A DNA stretch of 64,000 bases from Bacteroidales bacterium (GCA_017633255.1 JAGBPS010000039.1:1-64000), one strand, 5' to 3'. Counted from the stretch's first letter, positions 45,282 to 55,191 are shown. Program-made: numbers and translations. The notes: generated by a model not told the origin, from the sequence alone.

Positions 45282-46643
45282 ATGAAATATTACATCAAAA
45301 ACGCCACTGTTGTCAATGAAGGCGACTGCTTTGAAGCCAACGTATATATCGCTGACGGAAAAATCGCCAAGATTGTACGCAAAGGAGAGGTTTTTGATTC
45401 GGGGAATGCCATTGTCATTGACGCCACAGGCAAATACCTGATTCCCGGCATCATTGACGAGCATGTGCATTTCCGGGAACCCGGACTGACGCAGAAAGCG
45501 GATATGTACACCGAAAGTCGTGCGGCTGTGGCGGGCGGTGTGACTTCCTTCATGGACATGCCCAACACCGTGCCGCAAACGGTAACCCACGAACTGTTGC
45601 AACAAAAATTTAACTTGGCCGCTGAAAAATCGCTGGCCAACTATTCCTTCTATATCGGTGCCACCAACAACAATCTAGCTGAGGTAGCCAAAATTAATCC
45701 GAAAGAGGTTTGCGGAGTCAAATTATTTATGGGCTCCAGCACTGGCAATATGCTGGTGGACCAGACAGACGCCTTGAAGCGCTTATTCAAAGAAGCCCCC
45801 TGCCTCATTGCTGCGCATTGCGAAGAGGAAAGCATCGTCAAACGAAACACCCAGCTCTACAAGGAAATGGCAGCAAGAGGGGACATCAAAGCCGATGCCA
45901 CCATCCACCCCTTAGTGCGTTCAGCAGAGGCTTGCTACCAATCTTCAGCCAAGGCAGTGGAACTGGCCGAAAAAACAGGTGCAAGACTGCACGTGATGCA
46001 CATCTCCACCCAAGCGGAATTAGAGCTTTTCAGAAACGACATCCCCTTGAAGGACAAAAAAATCACTGCGGAAACCTGCCCCCACTACCTTTTCTTCAAT
46101 GAAGAAGACTACAAACAGAAAGGCTTTGCCATCAAATGCAATCCCGCCATCAAAACAGCAGCCGACCAACAAGCCTTACAGCAGGCACTAACTTCGGGAT
46201 TGATAGACACCATTGGCACCGACCATGCACCGCATCTGTATGACGAGAAATTCACAGGAGATTATTTCAGCTCCAAATCAGGCTTCCCCTCTATCCAGAA
46301 CAGTCTGAATATTCTGCTTCTGCTGTATCGAAAAAACATTATCTCGTTGCCACAGATCGTGAATCTGATGTGCCATCACCCTGCCCTGCTATACCAAATT
46401 GACCGCAGAGGCTTCATTCGCGAAGGCTACCACGCCGATTTGGCCATCGTGGACCTTGATACTACCCAAACCATTTGCAACGAAGACATGCACTATAAAT
46501 GCGGCTGGACCCCCTACAACGGCACCCAAGTACACTCCCGTGTTACCCACACCTTCGTCAATGGAAATCTAGTGTACGAAAATGGTGTGTTCCACGAAGA
46601 GAACAAAGGTAAAAAGTTGGAATTTCTTCGCTCCAACATGTAA
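45282..46643 (+). CDS. pyrC: Dihydroorotase
   Basis: 453 residues. Amidohydrolase motifs: DEHVHFREPGLTQKAD (metal His pair, residues 60-75), GGVTSFMDMPNT, HCEEES, ETCPHYLFF, and GTDHAPH with the catalytic Asp. This is the class I dihydroorotase/allantoinase branch; Bacteroidota use it in pyrimidine synthesis. No pyr neighbours are present, so allantoinase-like activity is not excluded, but dihydroorotase is the better call. Confidence 0.9.
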   Translation: MKYYIKNATVVNEGDCFEANVYIADGKIAKIVRKGEVFDSGNAIVIDATGKYLIPGIIDEHVHFREPGLTQKADMYTESRAAVAGGVTSFMDMPNTVPQTVTHELLQQKFNLAAEKSLANYSFYIGATNNNLAEVAKINPKEVCGVKLFMGSSTGNMLVDQTDALKRLFKEAPCLIAAHCEEESIVKRNTQLYKEMAARGDIKADATIHPLVRSAEACYQSSAKAVELAEKTGARLHVMHISTQAELELFRNDIPLKDKKITAETCPHYLFFNEEDYKQKGFAIKCNPAIKTAADQQALQQALTSGLIDTIGTDHAPHLYDEKFTGDYFSSKSGFPSIQNSLNILLLLYRKNIISLPQIVNLMCHHPALLYQIDRRGFIREGYHADLAIVDLDTTQTICNEDMHYKCGWTPYNGTQVHSRVTHTFVNGNLVYENGVFHEENKGKKLEFLRSNM

Positions 46644-46738
46644 GATATCTGAAAAATAATTGTCTAAAGGACTGTCGTATTGCGGCAGACTCATTTCGCA
46701 TATAAAATCACGAAATGTTAAAAAAAGTTAATTATAAA

Positions 46739-46757
46739 TACCTTGCGATACAAGGTA
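46739..46757 (+). promoter_or_regulatory. Candidate PadR operator
   Basis: Perfect 7-bp inverted repeat TACCTTG-N5-CAAGGTA, 14 bp upstream of the -7 box of the padR-led operon. Position and symmetry suit autoregulation by the PadR protein. Confidence 0.5.
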
Positions 46758-46770
46758 CTAAAATTTTATC

Positions 46771-46778
46771 TACTTTTG
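46771..46778 (+). promoter_or_regulatory. -7 box of the padR-efflux operon
   Basis: TACTTTTG, 24 bp before ATG 46803. Confidence 0.65.
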
Positions 46779-46802
46779 CCACGGATTTAAAAATAACAAG
46801 TT

Positions 46803-47141
46803 ATGGCAATCAACGCTGAAAATGTAAAATCACAGATGAGAAAAGGATATCTCGAATACTGCATCCTTCTCATCATCGCCAAAAAGCCCATGTATGTCTC
46901 CGACATCATCACCGAGCTGAAAGAAGCGCAACTCATTGTGGTGGAAGGTACCCTCTACCCCTTGCTGTCGCGATTGAAAAGCAGCGGCATCCTGGGCTAT
47001 CAATGGCAAGAATCTTTGCAAGGTCCTCCTCGCAAATATTATGAGCTGACCGACGACGGCCGACAATTTCTGGCCGAACTGGAAGAAGGATGGGAAGAAA
47101 TCAAAAATGTTGTTGAATTAATCAAAAATAAAAATATATAA
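46803..47141 (+). CDS. PadR-family transcriptional regulator
   Basis: 112 residues. A winged helix: KGYLEYCILLIIAKKPMYVSDIITELKEAQLIVVEGTLYPLLSRLKSSGIL is the PadR DNA-binding domain, followed by the wing GPPRKYYELTDDG. PadR proteins often repress efflux pumps and respond to toxic small molecules. It begins the operon and is followed 2 bp later by the PspC gene. A symmetrical site at 46739-46757 is a candidate operator. Confidence 0.93.
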   Translation: MAINAENVKSQMRKGYLEYCILLIIAKKPMYVSDIITELKEAQLIVVEGTLYPLLSRLKSSGILGYQWQESLQGPPRKYYELTDDGRQFLAELEEGWEEIKNVVELIKNKNI

Positions 47142-47143
47142 TC

Positions 47144-48373
47144 ATGAAAAGGACCAGCACAATCAGTTTAGGAGGCATGAACTTCAATATTGATGATGAT
47201 GCCTATGAGATGTTAAACCAATATTTCATCGAAATATCCAAACGTTTCCCCGAAGACGAAAAAGAGGAGATTCTCCGCGACATTGAAAGCCGTATGGCAG
47301 AATTATTCACTTTCAAAATGAAAGACCGCAACGTCATCAATGCTGATGATGTCAACGAAGTGATTGATGTTATCGGACATCCTGACCAATTTGACGATGA
47401 AAGCGGCAATTCTTCAGAGATGAATTCTTCAAAAGAAAACCATGCTGAAGAAAAAAGAAACTTCACCGGTCGTTCAAGAAAAGAATACCGCAAACTATAC
47501 CGCAACGGCACTGACAAAATCATCGGTGGCGTGGCTTCCGGTTTGGCCGCCTATTTCGATCTCGACCCGGTAGTGGTGCGAATTCTCTTTGTGGTACTGG
47601 CTTTCGCCAGTCTCGGCTGGGGCATCCTCATTTACCTGATTTTCCTCATCGCCATGCCCGAAGCAATTACCAAAGCCGAGTTGCTTGAAATGCAAGGCAT
47701 AGAACCAAGTTTGGAGAACATTGACAACTTCACCCAGGCACCTATCAATCCTAAAAGAAGCAGCACCTTTTGGAATATCATCAAAGCCATCCTGATATTC
47801 ATCGGAATCGCCATTGCCTTAACTTTAGCTGTCTGTGTGCTGGGCATTGCCATCGCCATTTTTGTAGGCCTGCTCACCCATACCCCCGGAGGATTCGGCA
47901 GTTTCATCGATATCGCCCTTTTGGTCTGTTGCGGTTTGTTCTGTCTGTGCCCTGTCATTGGCATCATTGTACTCTGTGTTCGCGCCTTCAGAAACGGCGA
48001 GCGCAAACAAAAATGGGTGGGCTGGACTTTGCTTATCATTTGGATTCTCAGTTTGTTTGGCATCATCGGTTTCGGTATTGAAGAAGGCAAACAAGGAGAT
48101 ATTGAACAACGTCTTCAAAAAACAGATCAAGATATGGGAGACAACTGGACAAGTAATGATTCCTATACCGACTATTACTATGACGATGAAACGACCGTTG
48201 ACGATGTACTTGACGAATTGGACCTGAATGATGAAAACAGCGACTATGACATTTCCATCTCCTCTGCACCTGGCATGGGTACCAACATCCATGTAAGCTC
48301 CACAAAAAAAGGAAAAAACATTAGCACAACAAAAAACAACACTCCTACAGATACAATAAGCCAATTACAATAA
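47144..48373 (+). CDS. HAAS-like/PspC-domain membrane protein
   Basis: 409 residues. An N-terminal helical region (RFPEDEKEEILRDIESRMAELF, residues about 27-48) resembles the HAAS/DUF1700 module that often accompanies PadR. A PspC domain follows (RNGTDKIIGGVASGLAAYFDLDPVVVRILFVVLAF, about 125-160). Further helices lie near 165, 210-240, 250-275 and 290-305. The C-terminal 90 residues are acidic then Ser/Thr/Lys-rich. PspC proteins act in membrane stress response. The tight link to PadR suggests sensing of envelope stress that goes with the efflux genes. Confidence 0.85.
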   Translation: MKRTSTISLGGMNFNIDDDAYEMLNQYFIEISKRFPEDEKEEILRDIESRMAELFTFKMKDRNVINADDVNEVIDVIGHPDQFDDESGNSSEMNSSKENHAEEKRNFTGRSRKEYRKLYRNGTDKIIGGVASGLAAYFDLDPVVVRILFVVLAFASLGWGILIYLIFLIAMPEAITKAELLEMQGIEPSLENIDNFTQAPINPKRSSTFWNIIKAILIFIGIAIALTLAVCVLGIAIAIFVGLLTHTPGGFGSFIDIALLVCCGLFCLCPVIGIIVLCVRAFRNGERKQKWVGWTLLIIWILSLFGIIGFGIEEGKQGDIEQRLQKTDQDMGDNWTSNDSYTDYYYDDETTVDDVLDELDLNDENSDYDISISSAPGMGTNIHVSSTKKGKNISTTKNNTPTDTISQLQ

Positions 48374-48400
48374 CGTTATAATAAACCGAAATTATTTGTC

Positions 48401-49123
48401 ATGCTTATTGAATTACAAGGCATACACAAAACCTACGACAACGGCCAGCCGCTGCACGTGCTGAAAGGCATCGACCTCAGCATCGACAAAGGCGAGTTTG
48501 TCTCTATCATGGGCGCTTCAGGCTCAGGAAAATCCACTCTGCTGAATATTCTTGGCATCCTGGACAATTACGACGAGGGAGAATACCATATTGACGGCAA
48601 ACTGATCAAAAACCTGAGCGAGAAAGAGGCGGCGCATTATCGCAACAAGATGATAGGCTTTGTGTTCCAATCGTTCAACCTCATCAATTTCAAAACCGCC
48701 ATCGAAAATGTGGAGCTTCCTCTGTTTTACCAAGGGGTGAGCCGCAAAGAGCGTCACGAGCTGGCCATGAACTACCTTGAGCGTTTCGGACTGGCCGACT
48801 GGGCATTGCACTATCCGAACGAGATGTCGGGCGGACAGAAACAGCGTGTGGCCATCGCCCGTGCCTTGATTACGCAACCCCGCATTCTGCTGGCCGATGA
48901 GCCCACCGGTGCCCTTGACTCCAAAACCTCTGTGGAAGTGATGGAACTGCTGACCCGGCTCAATCGTGAGGAGAAAGTCACCATCATTGTGGTGACCCAC
49001 GAAAGCGGGGTGGCCAACTGCACCGACAAAATCATCCATATCAAGGACGGCATCATTGGCGAAACCACCATCAATACTGAACACCACGCTTCCGTTTTCG
49101 GCAGCGACACTATTATGAAATAA
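48401..49123 (+). CDS. MacB/LolD-type ABC transporter ATPase
   Basis: 240 residues. Walker [10 protein letters not shown] (residues 38-46), signature [15 protein letters not shown], Walker [13 protein letters not shown] and the switch His in VVTHE. The MacB/LolD/FtsE branch is indicated by [12 protein letters not shown]. It powers the two permeases encoded next, as an exporter of drugs, peptides or lipoproteins through adaptor and outer membrane channel. Confidence 0.93.
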   Translation: MLIELQGIHKTYDNGQPLHVLKGIDLSIDKGEFVSIMGASGSGKSTLLNILGILDNYDEGEYHIDGKLIKNLSEKEAAHYRNKMIGFVFQSFNLINFKTAIENVELPLFYQGVSRKERHELAMNYLERFGLADWALHYPNEMSGGQKQRVAIARALITQPRILLADEPTGALDSKTSVEVMELLTRLNREEKVTIIVVTHESGVANCTDKIIHIKDGIIGETTINTEHHASVFGSDTIMK

Positions 49124-49153
49124 AGCACTTTAATACCATAAGATACACTACGC

Positions 49154-50422
49154 ATGAAAGACCTGTTTATCGAAATATGGGAATCGCTGAAACGCAACAA
49201 ACTGCGGACGACCCTCACTGGTTTCGCAGTGGCATGGGGTATTTTCATGCTGATTGTACTATTAGGAGCAGGCAACGGGCTGATGAACGCCTTCATGTTC
49301 AACGGTCGGGATTTCGCCTCTAACACCATGATGATTTTCGGTGGCTATACTACCCAACCTTACGACGGACTGGAACAGGGACGGGATATCAGTTTGAATG
49401 ACAAAGATATTGAACTGTCTGAAAGCCATTTGTTTTCCAATCACATTGACGATGTCACTGCCAATATCACGCAAGGACCTTATCCCATGGTATGGAAAAA
49501 CAAAAGTGTCAGCGTCAGTCTCTCAGGCAGTTATCCCAAGATTGCCGAGATGGACAAAATTACTATAGAAGAAGGCCGTTTCATCAATAATATTGATATG
49601 CAACAAAGGAGAAAAACGGCGGTCATTGCCAGCACTCACGCCAAGCAACTGCTGAATGGCGGCACAGACTATGCTTATTTTCTTGGCAAGCATCTGAAAA
49701 TAGGAAACTCAATGTATAAGATTGTGGGCATCTACAAAGCACAGGACAACATGCGCAACAACGATGTTTATGTTCCGTTCACCACCATGCAGATGCTTAC
49801 CAACAACTACAATTACGAAGACCACATCATATTTACCTTCCATGGTTTGAACACCGAACAAGAAAACGAGGAGTTTGAGCGGCAATACAGAGCGGTGCTC
49901 AACCAATCGCACCGTGCTGCCCCCAACGACGACGGAGCCATTTGGATATGGAACCGTTTCACCCAGAACATGCAGATGAACAAAGGCACGAGCATTTTGA
50001 GCAAAGCCTTATGGATTATCGGCATTTTAACACTCTTAGGCGGTATTGTAGGGGTTTCAAACATCATGTTGATTACCGTGAAAGAAAGAACACACGAATT
50101 CGGCATCCGCAAAGCCATTGGCGCCACACCGAGTTCCATCATGAAACTCATTGTGGCCGAAAGTGTGACCATCACAGCACTATTTGGCTATATTGGCATG
50201 TTTCTCGGGCTGGTGGCCTGCGAAATCATGGACGCCACCGTGGGGAAATCCTCGTTGGAGATGTTCGGAGAGAAAGTCAGTGTGTTTGTTGACCCTACGG
50301 TAGGCTTGGATGTAGCTTTCGGAGTGACACTTGTACTGATTATCGCCGGCACCATTGCCGGACTCTCCCCCGCCCTGAAAGCGGCACGCATACGACCGAT
50401 AGAAGCACTTAGAAATGAATGA
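49154..50422 (+). CDS. MacB-like ABC permease 1
   Basis: 422 residues with an N-terminal membrane helix (about 22-42), a large periplasmic MacB_PCD-type domain, and three C-terminal helices. The FtsX block [27 protein letters not shown] is near residue 305, and [18 protein letters not shown] ends the protein. This is the mechanotransmission type of ABC exporter. Its partner ATPase is directly upstream and a second permease directly downstream, so a heterodimer is likely. Confidence 0.92.
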   Translation: MKDLFIEIWESLKRNKLRTTLTGFAVAWGIFMLIVLLGAGNGLMNAFMFNGRDFASNTMMIFGGYTTQPYDGLEQGRDISLNDKDIELSESHLFSNHIDDVTANITQGPYPMVWKNKSVSVSLSGSYPKIAEMDKITIEEGRFINNIDMQQRRKTAVIASTHAKQLLNGGTDYAYFLGKHLKIGNSMYKIVGIYKAQDNMRNNDVYVPFTTMQMLTNNYNYEDHIIFTFHGLNTEQENEEFERQYRAVLNQSHRAAPNDDGAIWIWNRFTQNMQMNKGTSILSKALWIIGILTLLGGIVGVSNIMLITVKERTHEFGIRKAIGATPSSIMKLIVAESVTITALFGYIGMFLGLVACEIMDATVGKSSLEMFGEKVSVFVDPTVGLDVAFGVTLVLIIAGTIAGLSPALKAARIRPIEALRNE

Positions 50423-50425
50423 GAA

Positions 50426-50477
50426 GCTGTGGGCGATGAGCGATGAGCTCACACCCCATAGCTCACACCCCACAGCA
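50426..50477. repeat. Hairpin with tandem AGCTCACACCCC units
   Basis: Outer stem GCTGTGGG/CCCACAGC encloses two copies of AGCTCACACCCC. It fills the gap between the two permease genes. Confidence 0.6.
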
Positions 50478-50505
50478 AAATAAATAACTCAACAATTCAA
50501 CAGTA

Positions 50506-51738
50506 ATGAAATTCGACCTGGACAGCTACAAAGAAATCTCTGACTCGCTGATGCGGAACAAACGGCGAAGTTTCCTCACCGGTTTCGGCATCTTTTGGGG
50601 CTTGTTCATGCTGTTGTTCCTCATCGGAGGCGGAAACGGACTAAAGCAGTTGCTTTCCAAAAATTTCTCGGGGTTCGCCACCAACACCATCATTATGGGC
50701 GCGGGCCAGACAGGCAAGCCTTACAAAGGTTTTGAGAAAGGACGTTACTGGCAATTGGAGTTCAATGACGTAGAACGGCTGAAACATCTGTTTCCCGAAT
50801 TAGCCATCATCACCCCGCAGTTGTCACAATGGGGTGTGGTAGCTGTCAACGAAGGCTATACGGTCAACAGTAACATGCTGGGAGCGGAGGCCGACTACCA
50901 ATATGTGGAAACCCCGATACTGAAATATGGACGTTACCTCAACAATGTGGATATACAACAGCACCGGAAGGTATGTGTCATCGGCAAACAGGTTTACCAG
51001 TCGCTGTTTCCGGAAGGCGGTGACCCCTGTGGACAGTTCATCAGTGTGAACTCTGTTTATTATCAAGTAATTGGAGTGAATTACAGCAGCTCCAACATCA
51101 ACATCAATGGCCGAAGTGAAGAAAGTGTTACCGTGCCTATTACAGTTTTACGCGACATTCTTAACACGGGAGATGCAGTGGGAATGATTTGCATGGTGGG
51201 ACGAGACGGTGTGAAGATGAGTGACATGGAACCCCGCATCCGCCAAGCTGTTTACCGCAAGCATACCATTGCTCCCGACGATGACGAGGCGCTTTTCATG
51301 CTCAACATGGAACCGATTTTCAAGATAATAGACAACCTTTTCAAAGGAGTGAATTTCCTGATTTGGTTAGTTGGTATCGGCACCTTGCTGGCCGGCGCCA
51401 TCGGGGTGAGCAATATCATGATGGTGGTGGTGAAAGAGCGCACCATCGAAATCGGCATCCGCAGGGCCATTGGAGCCACACCTTTCGACATTCTGTTCCA
51501 GATTGTCATGGAAGGCATCGTACTCACTTTGATAGCGGGCCTGTCGGCCATCGTGTTCTCGGTATTCATGCTGAATGCGCTTGAAGTAATCGCTCACCAT
51601 GAAACCGCCTTCCAGATTAACTTTGGCACGGCGATATCAGCCTTTTTCCTGCTTACCATACTCGGCATATTAGCGGGCATTGCCCCGGCCTACCGAGCCA
51701 TGCATATAAAACCTGTGGATGCGATGAGAGATGAATAA
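50506..51738 (+). CDS. MacB-like ABC permease 2
   Basis: 410 residues with the same plan as the preceding permease: start helix about 22-42 (LTGFGIFWGLFMLLFLIGGG), periplasmic domain, then GVSNIMMVVVKERTIEIGIRRAIGATP and the closing PAYRAMHIKPVDAMRDE. The two permeases share end motifs but differ clearly, suggesting an old duplication and a heterodimeric exporter. Confidence 0.92.
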   Translation: MKFDLDSYKEISDSLMRNKRRSFLTGFGIFWGLFMLLFLIGGGNGLKQLLSKNFSGFATNTIIMGAGQTGKPYKGFEKGRYWQLEFNDVERLKHLFPELAIITPQLSQWGVVAVNEGYTVNSNMLGAEADYQYVETPILKYGRYLNNVDIQQHRKVCVIGKQVYQSLFPEGGDPCGQFISVNSVYYQVIGVNYSSSNININGRSEESVTVPITVLRDILNTGDAVGMICMVGRDGVKMSDMEPRIRQAVYRKHTIAPDDDEALFMLNMEPIFKIIDNLFKGVNFLIWLVGIGTLLAGAIGVSNIMMVVVKERTIEIGIRRAIGATPFDILFQIVMEGIVLTLIAGLSAIVFSVFMLNALEVIAHHETAFQINFGTAISAFFLLTILGILAGIAPAYRAMHIKPVDAMRDE

Positions 51739-51740
51739 AT

Positions 51741-51850
51741 ATAGAGACGCTAAGACGTGGAGGCGTGGAGACACTCACTACGTTCGTTCGGAAAAACAGA
51801 AAAAAATGAATAATGTCGTCTTAACGCCTTAACGTATAACCGCATAAACG
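51741..51850. repeat. Degenerate AGACGC/TTAACGC repeats
   Basis: TAGAGACGCTAAGACGTGG and, further on, CGTCTTAACGCCTTAACG are short tandem and partly inverted units related to the GTAGAGACG palindromes. The gap before the adaptor gene holds nothing else. Confidence 0.5.
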
Positions 51851-51877
51851 ATTCAAAAATAAATAAAACAACATATC

Positions 51878-52969
51878 ATGAAAAAGGGACTCAAAATTAT
51901 CATTTTCACGCTGATTGGCCTGATTTTTATCGGCACTTTCGTTTTTCTGTTTCAGAAATCCAGAAAAAAAGAAATTCAGTATAACGAATACGAGGTAGCG
52001 AAGATGGATATCCAGCGGGAAGCATTGATTACCGGCAAAATCAGTCCCCGCAACGAGGTGGCCATCAAGCCGCAAATCAACGGCATCATCGCCGAATTAT
52101 ACAAGGAAGCGGGACAGGAAGTGAAAGAAAACGAGGTGATTGCCAAACTGAAGGTAATTCCCGACATGAACTCGCTGAGTGCAGCCCAAAGCCGTGTCCG
52201 ACTGGCGGAAATCAACTACGAACAGTCTTTGAGCAATTACAAGCGGGAAAAAATGCTATACGACCAGAAGCTGATCAGCCAGGAATCCTTTGAGAAAACC
52301 ACACAATTGCTGAACCAGGCCCGAGAGGAGAAATCGGCAGCCCAAGACGCTTTGGAGATTATCCGCGATGGCGTATCCTCCACCAACGCCACATCCAGTT
52401 CCACCCTGGTGCGCTCCACCATTTCGGGACTGATTCTGGATGTTCCTGTCAAAGTGGGTAACTCTGTCATCCAGGCCAATACCCTCAACGACGGCACCAC
52501 CGTGGCCACCATTGCCAATATGAACGACCTGATTTTCACGGGCAGTGTGGACGAAACCGAAGTGGGCACACTACAGGAAGGCATGCCGCTGATTATCACC
52601 ATCGGGGCCTTGCAAAACCTGAGTTTTGAAGCCACTTTGGAATACATCGCACCCAAGGCGACCGAGAGTAACGGTACCAACAAATTTGAGATTAAGGCCG
52701 CTGTGTTACCGCAGAAAGAGCACAAAATACGTTCCGGTTACAGTGCCAATGCCAAAATCATTCTTGAACAAGCCAACGATGTATTAGCCATTCCCGAAAG
52801 TGCCCTCGAATTTGAAGGCGACTCCACCTTTGTCTATGTCAAAAAGGACGGCAACTTTACCCGACAGGCTGTCACCACAGGTTTGAGCGATGGTATCAAC
52901 ATTCAGATTACCAATGGGTTGAAAGAAGGCGATAAGGTCAGAGGTTCACAAATCATCTTCGATAAATAA
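51878..52969 (+). CDS. HlyD/MacA-type periplasmic adaptor
   Basis: 363 residues. One N-terminal membrane helix (about 5-25), then a lipoyl half-motif (RNEVAIKPQINGIIAELYKEAGQEVKENEVIAKL), a coiled-coil hairpin (about 85-160), the second lipoyl half (STISGLILDVPVKVGNSV) and beta-barrel plus membrane-proximal domains (IPESALEFEGDSTFVYV). It bridges the MacB-like permeases and the TolC-like channel, whose gene begins 6 bp downstream. Confidence 0.93.
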   Translation: MKKGLKIIIFTLIGLIFIGTFVFLFQKSRKKEIQYNEYEVAKMDIQREALITGKISPRNEVAIKPQINGIIAELYKEAGQEVKENEVIAKLKVIPDMNSLSAAQSRVRLAEINYEQSLSNYKREKMLYDQKLISQESFEKTTQLLNQAREEKSAAQDALEIIRDGVSSTNATSSSTLVRSTISGLILDVPVKVGNSVIQANTLNDGTTVATIANMNDLIFTGSVDETEVGTLQEGMPLIITIGALQNLSFEATLEYIAPKATESNGTNKFEIKAAVLPQKEHKIRSGYSANAKIILEQANDVLAIPESALEFEGDSTFVYVKKDGNFTRQAVTTGLSDGINIQITNGLKEGDKVRGSQIIFDK

Positions 52970-52975
52970 AATGCC

Positions 52976-54301
52976 ATGAAAAAAACACTGTTCTGTTTTC
53001 TGATGAGTTGTGGCCTGCTTTTTGTACATGGGCAGGACAACACCACAAACAAAGGTCCTTGGACGCTGGACGATTGCATCCAATATGCCTTGGAGCATAA
53101 CATCAGCATCAAACAAAGCCAAAACACCTGCCAACAGCGTTCCATTGATTTGAACACTGCCCGCAACAGCGTATGGCCATCTTTACAAGCCAATGGAAAC
53201 CAGGGGTTTAACTTCGGTCGTGGTTTGTCGGAGGACAACACTTACACCATGAACAGCACTGCCAACACCTCTTTCAGCATTGGTGGCAGTTTGGACTTGT
53301 TCACAGGTTTGAGGGTCAAGAACAACATCACGATGGGCAAACTCAACCTGCAGGCCGCCACCGCCGACTATGAGAAAGCCAAAGACGACATCCGCATTGC
53401 GGTGATGCAAGCCTTCACGCAAATCCTGTACGACATGGAAATCAGCAAGGTGGCAGCCGAGCAAATCAGCATCGACTCCATGCAACTGTGTCGACTCCAA
53501 GCCATGGAAAAAGCAGGGAAAGCAGGGTCTGCGGAGGTAGCTGCCCAGAGGTCCACACTGGCCCAAAGCCAACTCACCTACACACAAGCTGCCAACCAGC
53601 TAACCCTGGATCTGCTGGAGCTCTCGCAGCTGTTGGAACTGAGCAGTCCCGAAGGCTTTTCCGTCGCTCCTTTGGACATTTCAAACTTCTCAGTCAAAGA
53701 ATTGCCCAGCCCCGAGCAAATATATGCCCAAGCAGTCGGCATCAGACCAGAAGTCAAGGCTGAGGAAATACGCTATGACTACGCCAAAACCAACATTGCC
53801 CTGGCCAAAAGCGGCTATATCCCCACCCTTTCCATGAATGGTGGCATCGGCACCAACTATTATGCGTTGCTCGGCCACCAAAACAAATCATTCGGACAGC
53901 AACTCAAGGACAACTTCAGTCCCTATCTGGGTTTCTCGCTGTACATCCCCATCTTCGACAAATTGGTGACCCGCAATAATGTGCGCAGCGCCAAACTGCA
54001 ACTCAGCAGCCAGCAGTTGCAGCTGGACAATGTGAAGAAAACGCTGTATAAAGAAATTCAGCAGGCCTATTACGGAGCTGTGAGCGCACGCGACAAATAC
54101 AAAAGCAGCAAGATAGCGGCGGAGAGCTCCGAAGAAGCCTTCATTTTAGAGAAAGCCCGCTACGAGAACGGCAAAGTCACATTAACAGAATTCAACGAAG
54201 CCAAAAACAACTATCTGAAAGCGTCTTCCGACTTAGTGCAAGCGCAATACGACTACATTTACAAAGTAGAGTTGTTGGAGTTTTACCGGAGCGGAGAGTA
54301 A
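52976..54301 (+). CDS. TolC-family outer membrane channel
   Basis: 441 residues with signal peptide (1-19, ending VHGQD). WTLDDCIQYALEHNISIKQSQN is the typical start of the outer-membrane efflux protein repeat, and long helical stretches recur in two halves (YRYDYAKTNIALAKSGYIPTLSMNGGIG, then ENGKVTLTEFNEAKNNYLKASSDLVQAQYDYIYKVELLEFY). It provides the outer membrane exit of the efflux system and is the last gene of the unit. Confidence 0.94.
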   Translation: MKKTLFCFLMSCGLLFVHGQDNTTNKGPWTLDDCIQYALEHNISIKQSQNTCQQRSIDLNTARNSVWPSLQANGNQGFNFGRGLSEDNTYTMNSTANTSFSIGGSLDLFTGLRVKNNITMGKLNLQAATADYEKAKDDIRIAVMQAFTQILYDMEISKVAAEQISIDSMQLCRLQAMEKAGKAGSAEVAAQRSTLAQSQLTYTQAANQLTLDLLELSQLLELSSPEGFSVAPLDISNFSVKELPSPEQIYAQAVGIRPEVKAEEIRYDYAKTNIALAKSGYIPTLSMNGGIGTNYYALLGHQNKSFGQQLKDNFSPYLGFSLYIPIFDKLVTRNNVRSAKLQLSSQQLQLDNVKKTLYKEIQQAYYGAVSARDKYKSSKIAAESSEEAFILEKARYENGKVTLTEFNEAKNNYLKASSDLVQAQYDYIYKVELLEFYRSGE

Positions 54302-54304
54302 TCG

Positions 54305-54330
54305 CAATTAACTAATTTGCTAATTTGCCA
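54305..54330 (+). repeat. TAATTTG tandem repeat, copy 4
   Basis: AACTAATTTGCTAATTTGCC, nearly the same string as at 17231-17257, in the same orientation and likewise just upstream of a promoter. Confidence 0.75.
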
Positions 54331-54339
54331 ATAAATTTG

Positions 54340-54347
54340 TATTTTTG
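54340..54347 (+). promoter_or_regulatory. -7 box of the GldA-like gene
   Basis: TATTTTTG, 44 bp before ATG 54392. Confidence 0.65.
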
Positions 54348-54391
54348 CTTTTTAATTCTTCAAAGAAAAACAATAGCAATACATTCAGGTC

Positions 54392-55135
54392 ATGTCCATC
54401 GCAGTTCATCATGTTTCCAAGGTTTTCGGCACCCAGTATGCCTTAGACGATGTCAGTTTTGAAATCAAAAAAGGAGAGATTGTAGGCTTTTTAGGTCCCA
54501 ACGGTGCCGGCAAATCCACCATGATGAAAATCATCACCTCCTTCATCCCCCCCACCAAAGGCGATGTGGAAGTGTGCGGTCTGGACATCTGGAACGATTC
54601 GTTGGAACTGCGTAAAAAAGTGGGCTATCTGTCCGAGGCCAACCCCTTGTACTATGACATGTATGTGCGTGAGTTTCTGGAATTCATTGCAGGCATTCAT
54701 CAGCTGAAAGATAAAAAGGCAAAAGTGGAGCACATCATCCAGCTGACTGGTCTTTCCCCTGAAATGCACAAGAAAATCGGAGCTTTGTCACGTGGTTACA
54801 AGCAGCGTGTAGGTATTGCCCAAGCCCTCATCCATGACCCAGAGGTATTGATTTTGGACGAACCGACTACAGGTCTCGATCCTAACCAACTGTTGGAAAT
54901 ACGCGAACTCATCAGAAAATGCGGCAAAACCAAAACCGTATTGCTGTCCACCCATATCATGCAGGAAGTGGAAGCTGTTTGCGACCGCATCATCATCATC
55001 AACAAAGGCAAAATCGTTGCCGACGCCAAGATTGACGACATCAGAAAGATGACAGAAAAAATGGGTTTCAAGCGACAGGAAGAGCGTACCACCAATTTGG
55101 AGATGGAGGAATTATTTCGCCAACTCACTCGATAG
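54392..55135 (+). CDS. GldA-like ABC transporter ATPase
   Basis: 247 residues. Walker A GPNGAGKST, signature LSRGYKQRVGIAQAL, Walker B VLILDEPTTGLDPNQ and the switch His in STHIM. The stretch KKVGYLSEANPLYYDMYVREFLEFIA is typical of GldA-type ATPases linked to gliding and envelope functions in Bacteroidota. It is shorter than flavobacterial GldA (about 300 residues), and no gldF/gldG permease genes adjoin it, so its partner is encoded elsewhere. Confidence 0.85.
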   Translation: MSIAVHHVSKVFGTQYALDDVSFEIKKGEIVGFLGPNGAGKSTMMKIITSFIPPTKGDVEVCGLDIWNDSLELRKKVGYLSEANPLYYDMYVREFLEFIAGIHQLKDKKAKVEHIIQLTGLSPEMHKKIGALSRGYKQRVGIAQALIHDPEVLILDEPTTGLDPNQLLEIRELIRKCGKTKTVLLSTHIMQEVEAVCDRIIIINKGKIVADAKIDDIRKMTEKMGFKRQEERTTNLEMEELFRQLTR

Positions 55136-55136
55136 A

Positions 55137-55166
55137 TAGCTGGCAATCCTTTCAGAGTGCCAGCTA
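55137..55166. terminator. Hairpin between convergent genes
   Basis: A 9-bp perfect stem TAGCTGGCA/TGCCAGCTA with a 12-nt loop. It lies between the ends of the GldA-like gene and rho. The U-run is poor, so termination is only probable. Confidence 0.55.
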
Positions 55167-55191
55167 TAGCAACTATTAATTAATCAGCCTA

